Shown piece by piece: positions 1 to 9,459 of a DNA stretch of 64,000 nt; position 1 is the stretch's first letter, and every line of letters begins with the position of its first letter. Position numbers and translations under genes: made by a program. Origin of the DNA: JAMLHH01 sp037189845 (GTDB taxonomy: Bacteria > Bacteroidota > Bacteroidia > Chitinophagales > JADIYW01); assembly GCA_037189845.1 (NCBI GenBank), contig JBBCIS010000008.1, forward strand, positions 62,001-126,000, read 5' to 3'. The notes beneath the pieces are model-generated. The model was given only the letters and a program-made list of their open reading frames with translations, was not told the DNA's origin and made no database searches.

Positions 1-2949
1 CGTTATATCTCAGAAGAAGAGGATTCAGAATATGCCAAAGCTACAGCAGCAATAGCCAAAGCTGAGTTCTATAAAGCAGTCTGCGCTAAAGCATCCGACT
101 CTCCTTTAGCAGAAAAGCTGTTATTGGAATATATTGAAAAATATGCCGGTACAGGCGGAGTATATGCAGCGTATTATCATATCGGAGATCTGTACTTTTT
201 GAAAACAAATTATAAAGATGCGATCAAGTATTTCGGATTGACTGAAACTGAGGCTTTGAGCCAGGAAGAAAAAAATGATCTGACTTTCAAATACGCATTT
301 TCACATTTTGCCTTAAAGAATTTTAAAGAAGCATATACCAGATTTGCTCCTCTGGCAAACAATCAAACTTCTGCACACTATCATGATGCTGTCTATTATT
401 CCGGCTTAAGTGCTTATTACCTGAATAATTATAAAGATGCATTGAGCCAGTTTACGAAGCTGGAAACTTCTACGAAATACAGAACAATCATTCCTTATTA
501 TATCGCGTCTATTCAGTTCCAGAATAAGCAGTACGATGAAATGATAGCTTATGTGGAACCAAAGCTGGAATCAGAGAAAAATCTCAGGTATACCAATGAA
601 ATCAAAAAGCTTTTAGGCAATGCTTATTTTGAGAAAAAGGATTTTGCGGCAGCAGAAAAATATCTTTCACAGGCAATTGCTTCGTTGGGCAGGGTAAACC
701 AGGAAGATTATTATCAGCTGGGATATGTTTATTACAAAAACGGTCAGTACCAAAAATCTATCGAACAATTAAAAAGACTGACAACGCTGGACAATGAAAT
801 GGTGCAGAGTGCCATGTATATTCTTGGGCAGGATTATACGCAGACCGGTGATAAAGCAAGTGCAAAGGCTGCATTTCAACAGGCCTCCAGAATGAAATAC
901 AGTGCATCTATCACTGAGGAGTCATTGTTTAATATTGCAAAAATTACTTACGAGCAATCCAATTATACAGAAGCTCTGACCTTGTTGAAAAACTTTATCG
1001 AAGCATATCCTAACTCAGCCCTGAATTCTGAAGCACAGAATATACTTGCAGATGTTTTCTTCAAAACAAGATCTTATGAAGAGGCAATAGGCCTGATCGA
1101 AAAAATGAAAAATCCCAATGCTCAGATCAAAGCTTCTTATCAGAAGATGGCTTTTTACAGAGCGATGGAATACTATTCCAACAATCAGTTGGAAAAAGCA
1201 GATCAGTATCTGGATAAATCTTTGAATTTCACATCCGAAACCAGCCTGGAAGCTTTGGCTTACTACTGGAAGGCCGATATTGCACATTCCAAAGACAGAT
1301 TTGATGAAAGTAATCAGTGGTTGTCCAGATTCCATTCTATAGCAGCGACAATTTCTACTGATCACAGCTCGCGTGTGAGTTCGGGTACCGGGTTTTATCT
1401 TCAGGGATACAACAGCTATAAAAAGAAAGATTTCGTTTCTGCGCAGATATTATTTGCTAAAGCAGTAGAAAGACTTAAAAATGAAAAAGATGCAGTTGTT
1501 CAGCAGACGATTTACCCGGATGCAATTCTGAGACTGGCAGACAGCTATTACATGCAGAGAAAATACTCTGATGCATTGACTTATTACAATCAGGTCTTGA
1601 ATACCCAGGCGAAAGGAGCGGACTATGCAGCATATCAATCTGCCATGCTGAAAGGTCTGACAGGAATGGTGGAAGGCAAGATCAATGGCTTGACGAAAGT
1701 ATACAACACATACCCGAATTCTACTTATGCAGATGATGCATTATTTGAGCTGGGCAGCACTTACGCTAATATTGACAGAGGTCAGGATGCCATCAATGCA
1801 TATCAGCTATTGGTGAAAAACTATCCGAAAAGTGAATTTGTGCCTTATGCTTACAACAGGGTAGCTTTAGTTCAGTACAATCAGGGTAAAATAGATGCAG
1901 CTTTGGCGAGCTACAAATATGTCATTCAGAAATACCCCAAAACCACTGCTTCACAGGAAGCATTGATAGCTGTAAAAGATATCTATATTGATAAAGGTGA
2001 TCCTGACGGATACTTTGATCTGATGAAGCAGTATCCAGGAGCGATGGTGAGCACTTCGGCTCAGGATTCTATCGTTTATCAGGCAGCAGAATCACAATAT
2101 CTCAAAGGAAATTACGAGCAGGCGATTAAAGGATTTGATTCCTATATCAATACTTATAAAAACGGTGCATTCATTTTGCCGGCAAGATTCTACAGAGGAG
2201 AATCCAAATACAATTCAGGAAATCTGGTAGGTGCGCTTCCTGATTATGAGTATATTATAGAACAGCCGACCAGCAGGTTTACCGAACGGTCACTGGCCAG
2301 AGCAGCAGCAGTCAGATATAATCAGCAGGATTACGACAAATCAGGTGCTTACTATGAATCTCTAAGAGAAATTTCAAGTACAGAAGATGGTCAGAATGAT
2401 GCCATTCTGGGAGCGATGAGATCCTATTACCAGATCAAAAATTACCCTAAAGCTATAGAGTATGCCAATAAAACGATTGGTATACAGGGATTGTCAGAGA
2501 TGGTACAGGTTGAAGCCGTGTTTTATAGGGGAATTGCTCAGTTCAAAACAGGCAATACATCAGCAGCTGCTACAGATCTGGAATCTGTCATTAAACGTAT
2601 CAATAACGAATGGGCGGCAGAAGCTAAATATACGCTGGCATTGATGGCTTATCAGAGAAAAGATATGACACAGGCAGAAAAGCTATGTTTTGAGTTCATT
2701 TCTAACTATCCATCTTACTCCGTCGGTATGGTCAAAACTTACATCCTTTTATCAGATGTATATGTAGCCAACGGAGATTACTTTAAAGCAAAAGTGACAC
2801 TGCAATCAGTGGTCGATAGCTATGAAAAAAGAGACGAGTTATATAAAGAAGCTTCTGAAAAACTACAGAAAGTGATTGCATTAGAAAACCAGGGTTCAAA
2901 ATTGACGCAACCAAAAGGTGCATCAGGATTTTCAGAATTTGAAAAATAG
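1..2949 (+). CDS. TPR-repeat envelope protein, 5' end outside window
   Basis: The frame is open from base 1 to the TAG at 2947-2949, giving 982 residues with no start visible, so the N-terminus lies upstream of the window. The protein is almost wholly helical tandem TPR units (repeating patterns such as YYxxGxxYxxxxxYxxAxxxF). No catalytic motif is seen. TPR arrays are scaffolds for protein-protein contact, and very long periplasmic ones are common in Bacteroidota envelopes. The stop is 6 nt from the next ATG, so it is probably translationally coupled to the outer-membrane barrel downstream. An assembly or scaffold role for that barrel is inferred from position only. Confidence 0.85.
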   Translation, partial: RYISEEEDSEYAKATAAIAKAEFYKAVCAKASDSPLAEKLLLEYIEKYAGTGGVYAAYYHIGDLYFLKTNYKDAIKYFGLTETEALSQEEKNDLTFKYAFSHFALKNFKEAYTRFAPLANNQTSAHYHDAVYYSGLSAYYLNNYKDALSQFTKLETSTKYRTIIPYYIASIQFQNKQYDEMIAYVEPKLESEKNLRYTNEIKKLLGNAYFEKKDFAAAEKYLSQAIASLGRVNQEDYYQLGYVYYKNGQYQKSIEQLKRLTTLDNEMVQSAMYILGQDYTQTGDKASAKAAFQQASRMKYSASITEESLFNIAKITYEQSNYTEALTLLKNFIEAYPNSALNSEAQNILADVFFKTRSYEEAIGLIEKMKNPNAQIKASYQKMAFYRAMEYYSNNQLEKADQYLDKSLNFTSETSLEALAYYWKADIAHSKDRFDESNQWLSRFHSIAATISTDHSSRVSSGTGFYLQGYNSYKKKDFVSAQILFAKAVERLKNEKDAVVQQTIYPDAILRLADSYYMQRKYSDALTYYNQVLNTQAKGADYAAYQSAMLKGLTGMVEGKINGLTKVYNTYPNSTYADDALFELGSTYANIDRGQDAINAYQLLVKNYPKSEFVPYAYNRVALVQYNQGKIDAALASYKYVIQKYPKTTASQEALIAVKDIYIDKGDPDGYFDLMKQYPGAMVSTSAQDSIVYQAAESQYLKGNYEQAIKGFDSYINTYKNGAFILPARFYRGESKYNSGNLVGALPDYEYIIEQPTSRFTERSLARAAAVRYNQQDYDKSGAYYESLREISSTEDGQNDAILGAMRSYYQIKNYPKAIEYANKTIGIQGLSEMVQVEAVFYRGIAQFKTGNTSAAATDLESVIKRINNEWAAEAKYTLALMAYQRKDMTQAEKLCFEFISNYPSYSVGMVKTYILLSDVYVANGDYFKAKVTLQSVVDSYEKRDELYKEASEKLQKVIALENQGSKLTQPKGASGFSEFEK

Positions 2950-2955
2950 TAAACA

Positions 2956-4593
2956 ATGAATTTGAAATTTTTTCCGGTATATATATTAGTATCTGTTGTT
3001 CCTGCTACAGTTTTTGGTCAAAGCAGAGATACGCTCAAGTCAGATGAGATCAACGTGGTTCGCGCTTTTGAACCTGAGGTCAACTTAGTTTCCAAAGTAG
3101 ATTTTCCGCCGAATTTGCCTAAGATTACAACTACGGACAAACCTGCGGTTCAGAAATATACTTTTAATGATTACTACAATCCTTTAAAATATACTCCTGA
3201 AGATCTCAGACCAGTCAAATATACTCCTCCGACATCTTCCAACCAATCCATAGGATATGTACGTGCAGGATTCGGTAATTATCTGACTCCGGTATTTAAC
3301 CTGGCACTGGCAAATAAGCAACAGAGTAAATTCGAGACAGGATTGAACGTGGATTTCATTCATTCCAAATCGAAAAAACCACAGTTCAGACAGTATTATA
3401 ATTTAGGTATCAATGCTTACGGTAACTATCACCTGGAAAATATAACCATCGGAGCAAAGGTCGGATTGGATATGAATCAGTACTATTTGTATGGAATGCC
3501 GGAAACCAATACTGCGATACCGGTTGATAAAAAAGATATCTCCAGAAGATATACTATTCCGAAGTTCGGCTTATACTTCTTCAATCATAGTACAAACAAA
3601 TGGGACTTGAATTTTGCAGGAAATCTGGATGTGGAGATCGCTCAAACTGATTTTTCCAATAAAGGCACAAATGTAGGTTTTGGATTGCATGCTTTTAAAG
3701 AATTTTCAGGGGATGCATACAAGGTTGGATTGGATGTGGATGGTTTATACAGCGGTCATACCAATGCTGAAAATGATTTTTCTTCTATGGCAGTCGCTTT
3801 CAGACCTTATGGAGCCATTAAAAAGGGGATATGGTCGCTGGAACTGGGACCTGTGCTGATGATAGATGCCGGAGATGTTCATTTACTGCCATCTATTAAA
3901 AACAAGATCAAAATCAAAGATGATCTGTTGGTGATGTACAATGAATGGAACAGTAAAATAGGTTATAATAACCTGATATCAGTGCAGAACAGCAATCCGT
4001 TCATTGCCAATAATCTCAGGTTTTCCAATTACAGATTTCAGGAACGAATCTTTCTGGGATTGAGAGGAGCAATTCCTGCAGGATTGTCTTATGATGCACG
4101 GATCGGGCAAAATGTATGGAACGATGCGCCGTTATTTGTGAATGATACCAGTGACTTCAAGCAATTCATTCAGGTATATGATGAGAAAATTTCTGCATGG
4201 ACAGGGCACATTGAATTTGAATATGAAAAGCCAAGTCAATATGGTGCAAAAGTCGGATTTGACTACTACAAATACTCTACGAAAAATCAGGCTGAAGCAT
4301 GGCATATGCCGGAACTGAAATTTTCATTGGCAGGTAAATATATATGGAATGAAAAGTTATTTGTAGGGGCGGAAGTGATCACTTTGGGTGGTATAAAAGT
4401 AAGAAATCCACAATTGGATGTTGAAAAGTTGAAACCTCAGGTGGATATTAATCTCTCTGCAAATTATCAATTGAATAAAAATATTGGGTTTTTTGTTGAA
4501 CTAAATAACCTCCTGAATAATCAGCAGCCACGTTGGAATCAATATGAGCGATTTGGTTTTCATGGAATAGGAGGTGTAAAAGTCATATTTTAA
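2956..4593 (+). CDS. Outer-membrane beta-barrel protein, TonB-receptor-like C-terminus
   Basis: 545 residues. A signal peptide (hydrophobic residues about 5-20, ending FGQS) is followed by a Pro-rich segment (residues about 45-95) and then many alternating strands rich in Tyr/Gly. The last 60 residues contain an ELNNLLNN-type penultimate strand motif and end in hydrophobic VKVIF, as in TonB-dependent receptor barrels. No plug domain is recognisable, so this is a porin-like or receptor-like barrel rather than a complete TonB receptor. It is packed tightly between the TPR protein (6 nt upstream) and the HU/SPOR protein (15 nt downstream), which suggests one envelope unit. Confidence 0.75.
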   Translation: MNLKFFPVYILVSVVPATVFGQSRDTLKSDEINVVRAFEPEVNLVSKVDFPPNLPKITTTDKPAVQKYTFNDYYNPLKYTPEDLRPVKYTPPTSSNQSIGYVRAGFGNYLTPVFNLALANKQQSKFETGLNVDFIHSKSKKPQFRQYYNLGINAYGNYHLENITIGAKVGLDMNQYYLYGMPETNTAIPVDKKDISRRYTIPKFGLYFFNHSTNKWDLNFAGNLDVEIAQTDFSNKGTNVGFGLHAFKEFSGDAYKVGLDVDGLYSGHTNAENDFSSMAVAFRPYGAIKKGIWSLELGPVLMIDAGDVHLLPSIKNKIKIKDDLLVMYNEWNSKIGYNNLISVQNSNPFIANNLRFSNYRFQERIFLGLRGAIPAGLSYDARIGQNVWNDAPLFVNDTSDFKQFIQVYDEKISAWTGHIEFEYEKPSQYGAKVGFDYYKYSTKNQAEAWHMPELKFSLAGKYIWNEKLFVGAEVITLGGIKVRNPQLDVEKLKPQVDINLSANYQLNKNIGFFVELNNLLNNQQPRWNQYERFGFHGIGGVKVIF

Positions 4594-4608
4594 AACTAAA
4601 TTTAAGGC

Positions 4609-5577
4609 GTGATATCTCAATATATATATGATCTACTTCTGGACAATGACTATGTAGCAGTACCTGGACTGGGCGGTTTCGTCTGCCAGTATCAGCCCGC
4701 AGTGATTGACAGGCACAGATCTTTGATTTCTCCGCCGGCAAGAACCATTGCTTTCAATAAAGCGCTCAATCAAAATGATGGCTTGTTGATACAGCATGTT
4801 GTTTTAAAAGATATAGTGTCTTATAAGGATGCAGAAGATAAGGTCAGGGATTTTGTCGCACAGTGCAATCAACAGCTCCATCAGATAGGCAGTATTCAGT
4901 TTCCCGGGATAGGCAGATTATATATGGATGAGTTGAAAAATATTCAGTTCACACCATCTTATGAGTCACTGCCATTGGATGACAGCTTTGGCCTGGCAAA
5001 TATTGCTTTCATTCCGGTTTCAAGAATGGGAGTGGAGGAGCATGGGCTTGTCGCAGAAAGCGAAACTCCGGTAGTGTATATTCAGAGAGAGCAGAAAAGA
5101 TGGCCGTATTGGATTGCCGCATCATTTGCAGGCATGTTTTTATTAGGGTCGTTGTGGATGAATCTTGGACAATCATCGTTCAGTAATGTATTGACAGCCG
5201 GATTTTTTACCGGTAATACTGTACAGATTACATCTCAGCAACATGCTGTTCATATGGATAATACTCAGATTAAAGCTGAGACTTTCGGAAATCCATCAGT
5301 AAAGAGAACAGTTGTTCAGGAAGCGCAGGAAGAAAGTACGATAGAAGAAGTCCTGGTATCACAGGAATTTTCTATTGTTGTAGGTGCCTTTAAAGGACCT
5401 GTTACAGCAGAAAAATACAAAATCCGGCTCATCGAACAGGGTTATAACGTGGAAACATTAAAAACTTCTCCTAACACCTTTATAAAGGTTGTAGTGAAAT
5501 ATACTGCAAGCAGTGAAGAAGAAGCATTGGCTGCTGTGCGTGCCAATGTAGAGAAAGATGCATGGGTGTTGAACTAA
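4609..5577 (+). CDS. HU-like/SPOR-domain membrane protein
   Basis: 322 residues from a GTG start at 4609. Residues 1-130 resemble the tandem HU-like fold (CCDC81-type prokaryotic HU domain) found in Bacteroidota SPOR proteins, with LLLDNDYVAVPGLGGFV and a second FPGIGRLY half. A single transmembrane helix lies at about 165-187 (WPYWIAASF to WMNLG). The C-terminal 75 residues (SIVVGAFKG to DAWVLN) match a SPOR fold, a family that binds denuded septal peptidoglycan. The topology therefore puts the HU-like part in the cytoplasm and SPOR in the periplasm, so a cell-division or cell-wall link is likely. It is 10 nt ahead of the LolD-like ATPase. Confidence 0.8.
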   Translation: MISQYIYDLLLDNDYVAVPGLGGFVCQYQPAVIDRHRSLISPPARTIAFNKALNQNDGLLIQHVVLKDIVSYKDAEDKVRDFVAQCNQQLHQIGSIQFPGIGRLYMDELKNIQFTPSYESLPLDDSFGLANIAFIPVSRMGVEEHGLVAESETPVVYIQREQKRWPYWIAASFAGMFLLGSLWMNLGQSSFSNVLTAGFFTGNTVQITSQQHAVHMDNTQIKAETFGNPSVKRTVVQEAQEESTIEEVLVSQEFSIVVGAFKGPVTAEKYKIRLIEQGYNVETLKTSPNTFIKVVVKYTASSEEEALAAVRANVEKDAWVLN

Positions 5578-5587
5578 TCATCTGATT

Positions 5588-6241
5588 TTGATCTCCTGTA
5601 AAAATATATCCAAAAAATACGGAAACGTTCAGGTGCTAAATGACGTGAATGTTGAAATTCCGGAAGCTAAAGTAGTTTGTATTACAGGGCCTTCAGGAGC
5701 CGGGAAAAGCACATTATTACATGTTTTAGGAACTTTGGATACACCTGATAACGGTGAGGTCTTTTATGATGGGAAAAGCATCCTGAAGCAGGATGATAAA
5801 TCTCTTGCAAAATTCAGAAACCAGAATATCGGTTTCGTATTTCAGTTCCACCACCTCTTACCGGAATTCACTGCATTGGAGAATGTCTGCATTCCGGGAT
5901 ATCTGGGAGGCAGAGATGTATCAGATATACAAAAGCGTGCAAAATACCTCTTAGAGCTGTTAGGATTGGGGAATAGGATGGAACACCGGCCTTCTGAGCT
6001 GTCAGGAGGAGAGCAGCAGAGAGTATCGGTAGCCAGAGCACTGATCAATTCTCCTAAAGTAGTTTTAGCAGATGAGCCATCCGGAAATCTGGATACTATC
6101 AGGGCGAATGAACTACATCAGATCTTTTTTGATTTAAAGAATACGCTGGGACAAACCTTTGTCATAGTGACGCATAATGAACAGTTGGCAGAGTTGGCAG
6201 ACGTTGTATTTAAGATGAAAGATGGAGAAATAATTTTGTAA
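5588..6241 (+). CDS. lolD: ABC transporter ATP-binding protein, LolD-like
   Basis: 217 residues from a TTG start at 5588. Walker A GPSGAGKST is at 34-42, the Q-loop Gln at 86, the signature LSGGEQQR at 138-145 and Walker B VVLADEPSGNLD at 158-169, with a switch His near residue 195 (VTHNEQ). Length and motif spacing match the LolD/MacB family, in which the ATPase drives lipoprotein release from the inner membrane through LolC/LolE. No LolC/E permease lies in the window, so the partner is encoded elsewhere. The symbol rests on family resemblance; other MacB-type ATPases are close relatives. It closes the envelope operon that starts before base 1. Confidence 0.8.
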   Translation: MISCKNISKKYGNVQVLNDVNVEIPEAKVVCITGPSGAGKSTLLHVLGTLDTPDNGEVFYDGKSILKQDDKSLAKFRNQNIGFVFQFHHLLPEFTALENVCIPGYLGGRDVSDIQKRAKYLLELLGLGNRMEHRPSELSGGEQQRVSVARALINSPKVVLADEPSGNLDTIRANELHQIFFDLKNTLGQTFVIVTHNEQLAELADVVFKMKDGEIIL

Positions 6242-6259
6242 AAATTATGACGTAAACGC

Positions 6260-6288
6260 TTGTAAATACAAGAAAAGTCATATCTTTG
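6260..6288 (+). promoter_or_regulatory. Predicted promoter of tRNA-His
   Basis: A TATCTTTG box at 6281-6288 matches the Bacteroidota -7 consensus TAnnTTTG, and a TTG at 6260-6262 lies 18 bp upstream as a -33 element. It sits 12 bp before the tRNA, in the gap after the ABC gene. Confidence 0.6.
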
Positions 6289-6300
6289 CACACGCAATAC

Positions 6301-6375
<75 letters not shown>

Positions 6376-6377
6376 CG

Positions 6378-6408
6378 AAAAGGTTGTCCATGTGGCAACC
6401 TTTTTTTG
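6378..6408 (+). terminator. Intrinsic terminator of tRNA-His
   Basis: The inverted repeat AAAGGTTG/CAACCTTT with a 9-nt loop runs into a T7 tract at 6401-6407, immediately 3' of the tRNA. Confidence 0.8.
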
Positions 6409-6531
6409 TTTTAATCTGGGTTTGTAACAGAGGTGTATTATAACCAGAAGGCATGGGACGACTTTAGAATTCTTTATAGAAAGATATGAACCCAAAAGAA
6501 GTTATTTTGACTTGAATTGACCCGGAAAAAC

Positions 6532-6746
6532 TTAATTTTTCAGGTTTTTTGTTTCTGTCAGGCTGGGCGTGATAGTGTGTAGCTTTGTACTCGTTTTTGA
6601 CAAGTAAATTCCGGAGCCTGTAATTCCGATACTGACCAGCACAAACAAAACCAGAGACCACGAGAGGACATCTTTTTATGTTCTTCATTCGATGCCTGAA
6701 GTGTCAGATAGGTTTGTTTGCTGTCTCTAAGTCCGCAGACGCTCAT
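6532..6746 (-). pseudogene. Small single-TM protein gene, frame broken at an A5 run
   Basis: From an ATG at 6746 the frame reads a plausible soluble N-terminus ending NEEHKK. After an A5 run (minus strand, near 6675-6679) the sensible reading continues in the -1 frame as DVLSWSLVLFVLVSIGITG..., a convincing transmembrane helix, then a short polar tail and TAA at 6532-6534. Joined, it would be 71 residues. The second part has a stop just upstream and no good start of its own, so one gene with a lost A (or a programmed or sequencing shift) explains both halves best. The family is not recognised. It lies downstream of the GAPDH terminator. Apart from this, 6409-6802 holds nothing recognisable. 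Confidence 0.35.
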
Positions 6747-6802
6747 CAGATGATAATTGACTGTCTTGTTCCAATGAGCTTCTTTGCTTCGTCATCAGCA
6801 AT

Positions 6803-6835
6803 AAATAAAAAAGCCACTGAAAACTTCAGTGGCTT
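6803..6835 (-). terminator. Intrinsic terminator of the GAPDH gene
   Basis: A perfect 11-bp inverted repeat (6811-6821 and 6825-6835, AAGCCACTGAA/TTCAGTGGCTT) is followed on the minus strand by a T-rich tract. It lies 25 nt past the stop codon at 6860. Confidence 0.85.
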
Positions 6836-6859
6836 ACATTTATAGCATCAGACTATCTG

Positions 6860-8308
6860 TTAATAATAAGTCAGTCTTTGAACTTTAGCGAGATATTTAG
6901 CAAGTCTTACTACCTGGCAAGTATAACCGTATTCGTTGTCATACCATACATATAATACGATACTTTTCTTGCTTGGAGCTAACAATGTAGCTTGTGAGTC
7001 TACAATAGAAGCGTGGTTGTTACCGATACAGTCAGTAGAAACCAGTTCAGCAGAAGTTGAATAATCTATTTGTTCAACCAGCTTACCATAAGAAGCTGCT
7101 TCTTTCAATACTTCATTCACAGATTCAATGCTCTCAGCTTCTCTGGACAAGTTGATGTTCAGGATAGCTAATGAAACATCAGGAGTTGGTACACGTACCG
7201 CATTACCAGTGAATTTGTTGGAAATCTGAGGTAATACTTTGGATACAGCTTTTGCTGCGCCGGTTTCAGTAATAACCATATTCAAAGGCGCAGAACGGCC
7301 TCTTCTGTATTTTTTGTGGAAGTTGTCCAGCAGGTTCTGGTCATTCGTGTATGAGTGAACAGACTCAATGTGTCCGCTTTCGATTCCGTATGTTTTTTGA
7401 ATGACATCCAGTACCGGAGCTATTCCGTTAGTTGTACAGGATGCAGCTGAGAAAATATCATTGGATTCCGGGGTAAAGCTTTCATGATTTACTCCGTAAA
7501 CGATATTAGGAATATCGCCTTTACCAGGAGCTGTTAATAGTACCTTGGAGATTCCTTTGCTTTTCAAGTGCTGGCCTAAGCCTTCTGCATCTCTCCAGAC
7601 ACCGGAGTTATCTATCAGTAACGCATCATTGATACCATAAGCAGTGTAATCTACATCAGCAGGATTGGATGCTGCAATCATTTTTACAGTATGGCCGTTG
7701 ATGATGAGTGCTTTGTTTTCTAAATCTTCTACTACTGTACCTCTGAACTTACCGTGCACAGAATCTTTTCTCAATAAAGAAGATCTTTTAGTGATATCCA
7801 GATCAGAATTAGTACGTGTTACGATTGCTTTCAGCCTTAATTGCTCACCTTTTCCGGTCTGGTTGATGAGTAATCTTGCAGCAAGACGTCCGATACGGCC
7901 AAAACCATATAATACTACATCTTTAGGCTGAAGGACTTTTTTGTCTTTTCCGATAAAATTTGCAAGCTTGTCTTTTACGAAAGCAGTTACGTTTTCGTAA
8001 TTATCACCTTCAGTTAACCATTCTTTTCCTAATACACCAATATCAATTCTGGAAGGAGCGATATTGAGGCTTGCAATTGCCTGGCAAATTTCTAATGAGA
8101 TAAGTGTTGTGAGTGGTTTGTTGGTATAGTTGCGTGCATATTCGTGATGATTTAAAATTTCACTTGCTCTCGCATCCACAATATTTCTTCTGAAAATGAT
8201 GAGTTCTATAGAATCATCTAACCACAATTTTCCGGCTACATTGATAATTTCAAGCGCCCTTTTCTCTCTTTCCAGCCATTCAGCAGGAGTGGAAATGTTA
8301 TTGCTCAT
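6860..8308 (-). CDS. gap: Glyceraldehyde-3-phosphate dehydrogenase, long form
   Basis: 482 residues. An N-terminal extension of about 130 helical residues precedes the usual GAPDH. The Rossmann motif GFGRIG is at 135-140 and the active-site SAASCTTN at 287-294 (nucleophile Cys291), with a C-terminal WYDNEYGYTCQVVRL. The enzyme oxidises glyceraldehyde 3-phosphate with phosphate and NAD(P) in glycolysis. Standard GAPDHs have about 335 residues; extended forms of roughly 480 are a known subfamily in Bacteroidota and others, and the role of the extension is not evident here. It starts 33 nt after rpoD stops and may be cotranscribed. A strong terminator follows. Confidence 0.93.
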   Translation of the reverse strand: MSNNISTPAEWLEREKRALEIINVAGKLWLDDSIELIIFRRNIVDARASEILNHHEYARNYTNKPLTTLISLEICQAIASLNIAPSRIDIGVLGKEWLTEGDNYENVTAFVKDKLANFIGKDKKVLQPKDVVLYGFGRIGRLAARLLINQTGKGEQLRLKAIVTRTNSDLDITKRSSLLRKDSVHGKFRGTVVEDLENKALIINGHTVKMIAASNPADVDYTAYGINDALLIDNSGVWRDAEGLGQHLKSKGISKVLLTAPGKGDIPNIVYGVNHESFTPESNDIFSAASCTTNGIAPVLDVIQKTYGIESGHIESVHSYTNDQNLLDNFHKKYRRGRSAPLNMVITETGAAKAVSKVLPQISNKFTGNAVRVPTPDVSLAILNINLSREAESIESVNEVLKEAASYGKLVEQIDYSTSAELVSTDCIGNNHASIVDSQATLLAPSKKSIVLYVWYDNEYGYTCQVVRLAKYLAKVQRLTYY

Positions 8309-8341
8309 TTGTATATAGTTAAAGAATAGTTTTTCAGTGTA

Positions 8342-9211
8342 TTAATTACCTAAGTAATTCTTAAGTAGTTTGCTGCGCGATGTTGCTCTCAATTTGTTGA
8401 TAGCCTTGTCTTTGATTTGTCTTACACGCTCTCTGGTCAGGGCAAATTTTTCACCTATATCTTCCAGAGACATAGGATGCTCTACACCAATGCCAAAGTA
8501 ATAGATAATAACATCCCTCTGACGATCCGTTAAAGTGCTCAATGACCTTTCGATCTCTTTTCTCAAAGATTCTACGTATTCCAGCTGTGAGTCAGTTTTA
8601 GGTGAATTGGTGTTTTCCAATACATCCAGAAGAGAATTTTCCTCACCTTCCTGGAAAGGAGCATCTACAGATACGTGTCTGGCTGCAACTCCTAAAGTAG
8701 TTTCTACTTCTTCTCTGTTGATTTCCAGAAGCTCAGCTAATTCATCAGCAGAAGGCTCTCTTTCAAACTCTTGTTCCAGCTGAGAAAATGCCTTATTGAT
8801 TTTGTTCAAAGAACCGACCTTATTCAAAGGAAGTCTGACGATACGGGATTGTTCAGCCAAAGCCTGTAGAATAGACTGGCGAATCCACCATACTGCATAA
8901 GAAATGAATTTAAAACCTCTGGTTTCATCAAATCTTTGAGCAGCTTTAATCAGGCCCAGGTTGCCCTCATTGATTAAGTCACTCAAAGTGAGACCTTGGT
9001 TTTGATATTGTTTAGCTACAGAAACCACGAAACGAAGATTTGCTTTTGTCAATCTTTCGAGTGCAGCCTGATCACCTTGTTTGATCCTTTGAGCTAAATC
9101 CACTTCCTCATCTGGTGTGAGCAAATCTACTTTTCCAATTTCCTGAAGATATTTTTCAAGCGACTGGCTTTCACGATTCGTGATGGACTTAGTAATCTTT
9201 AGTTGACGCAT
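8342..9211 (-). CDS. rpoD: Primary RNA polymerase sigma factor (RpoD/SigA type)
   Basis: 289 residues. The frame extends 20 codons upstream, but the ATG at 9211 is chosen because Bacteroidota primary sigmas begin MRQLKITKSITNRESQSL. Region 1.2 (YLQEIGKVDLL), region 2 with RFDETRGFKFISYAVWWIRQ, region 3 and the region 4 helix-turn-helix (SLEDIGEKFALTRERVRQIK) are all intact. It lacks the long region 1.1 of proteobacterial RpoD, as is usual in the phylum. It directs transcription from TTTG/TAnnTTTG-type promoters such as those seen in this window. GAPDH lies downstream on the same strand. Confidence 0.95.
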   Translation of the reverse strand: MRQLKITKSITNRESQSLEKYLQEIGKVDLLTPDEEVDLAQRIKQGDQAALERLTKANLRFVVSVAKQYQNQGLTLSDLINEGNLGLIKAAQRFDETRGFKFISYAVWWIRQSILQALAEQSRIVRLPLNKVGSLNKINKAFSQLEQEFEREPSADELAELLEINREEVETTLGVAARHVSVDAPFQEGEENSLLDVLENTNSPKTDSQLEYVESLRKEIERSLSTLTDRQRDVIIYYFGIGVEHPMSLEDIGEKFALTRERVRQIKDKAINKLRATSRSKLLKNYLGN

Positions 9212-9240
9212 AGTTGGAATTAACCTTTTAAAACAATTCG

Positions 9241-9271
9241 CGAAGATAACTTTATTCTCTTTCAATAACAA
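9241..9271 (-). promoter_or_regulatory. Possible rpoD promoter
   Basis: On the minus strand TATCTTCG (9248-9241) matches TAnnTTTG at 7 of 8 positions, with TTG (9271-9269) 20 bp upstream. It is 30 bp before the chosen rpoD ATG. Confidence 0.4.
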
Positions 9272-9459
9272 TAAAATACCAGTGAAAGGTTTAATAGATT
9301 TGAAAAAATATCGTTAATATATTCAGATCGGCTTGAGTGCTCTGCTTTATTGGTAATATATGTGCTCACAACGATTTCACACAATCTTCAACAAAAAATG
9401 ACTTTAACTCTCAGAATAATTGTTGCCAAAGTGCTATTATAGTTTGTTCAAAATCAGCA

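Noticed and set aside
4609..5577. Plain HU nucleoid protein
   Set aside because: A TM helix and SPOR domain follow, so it is a membrane protein rather than a free histone-like protein.
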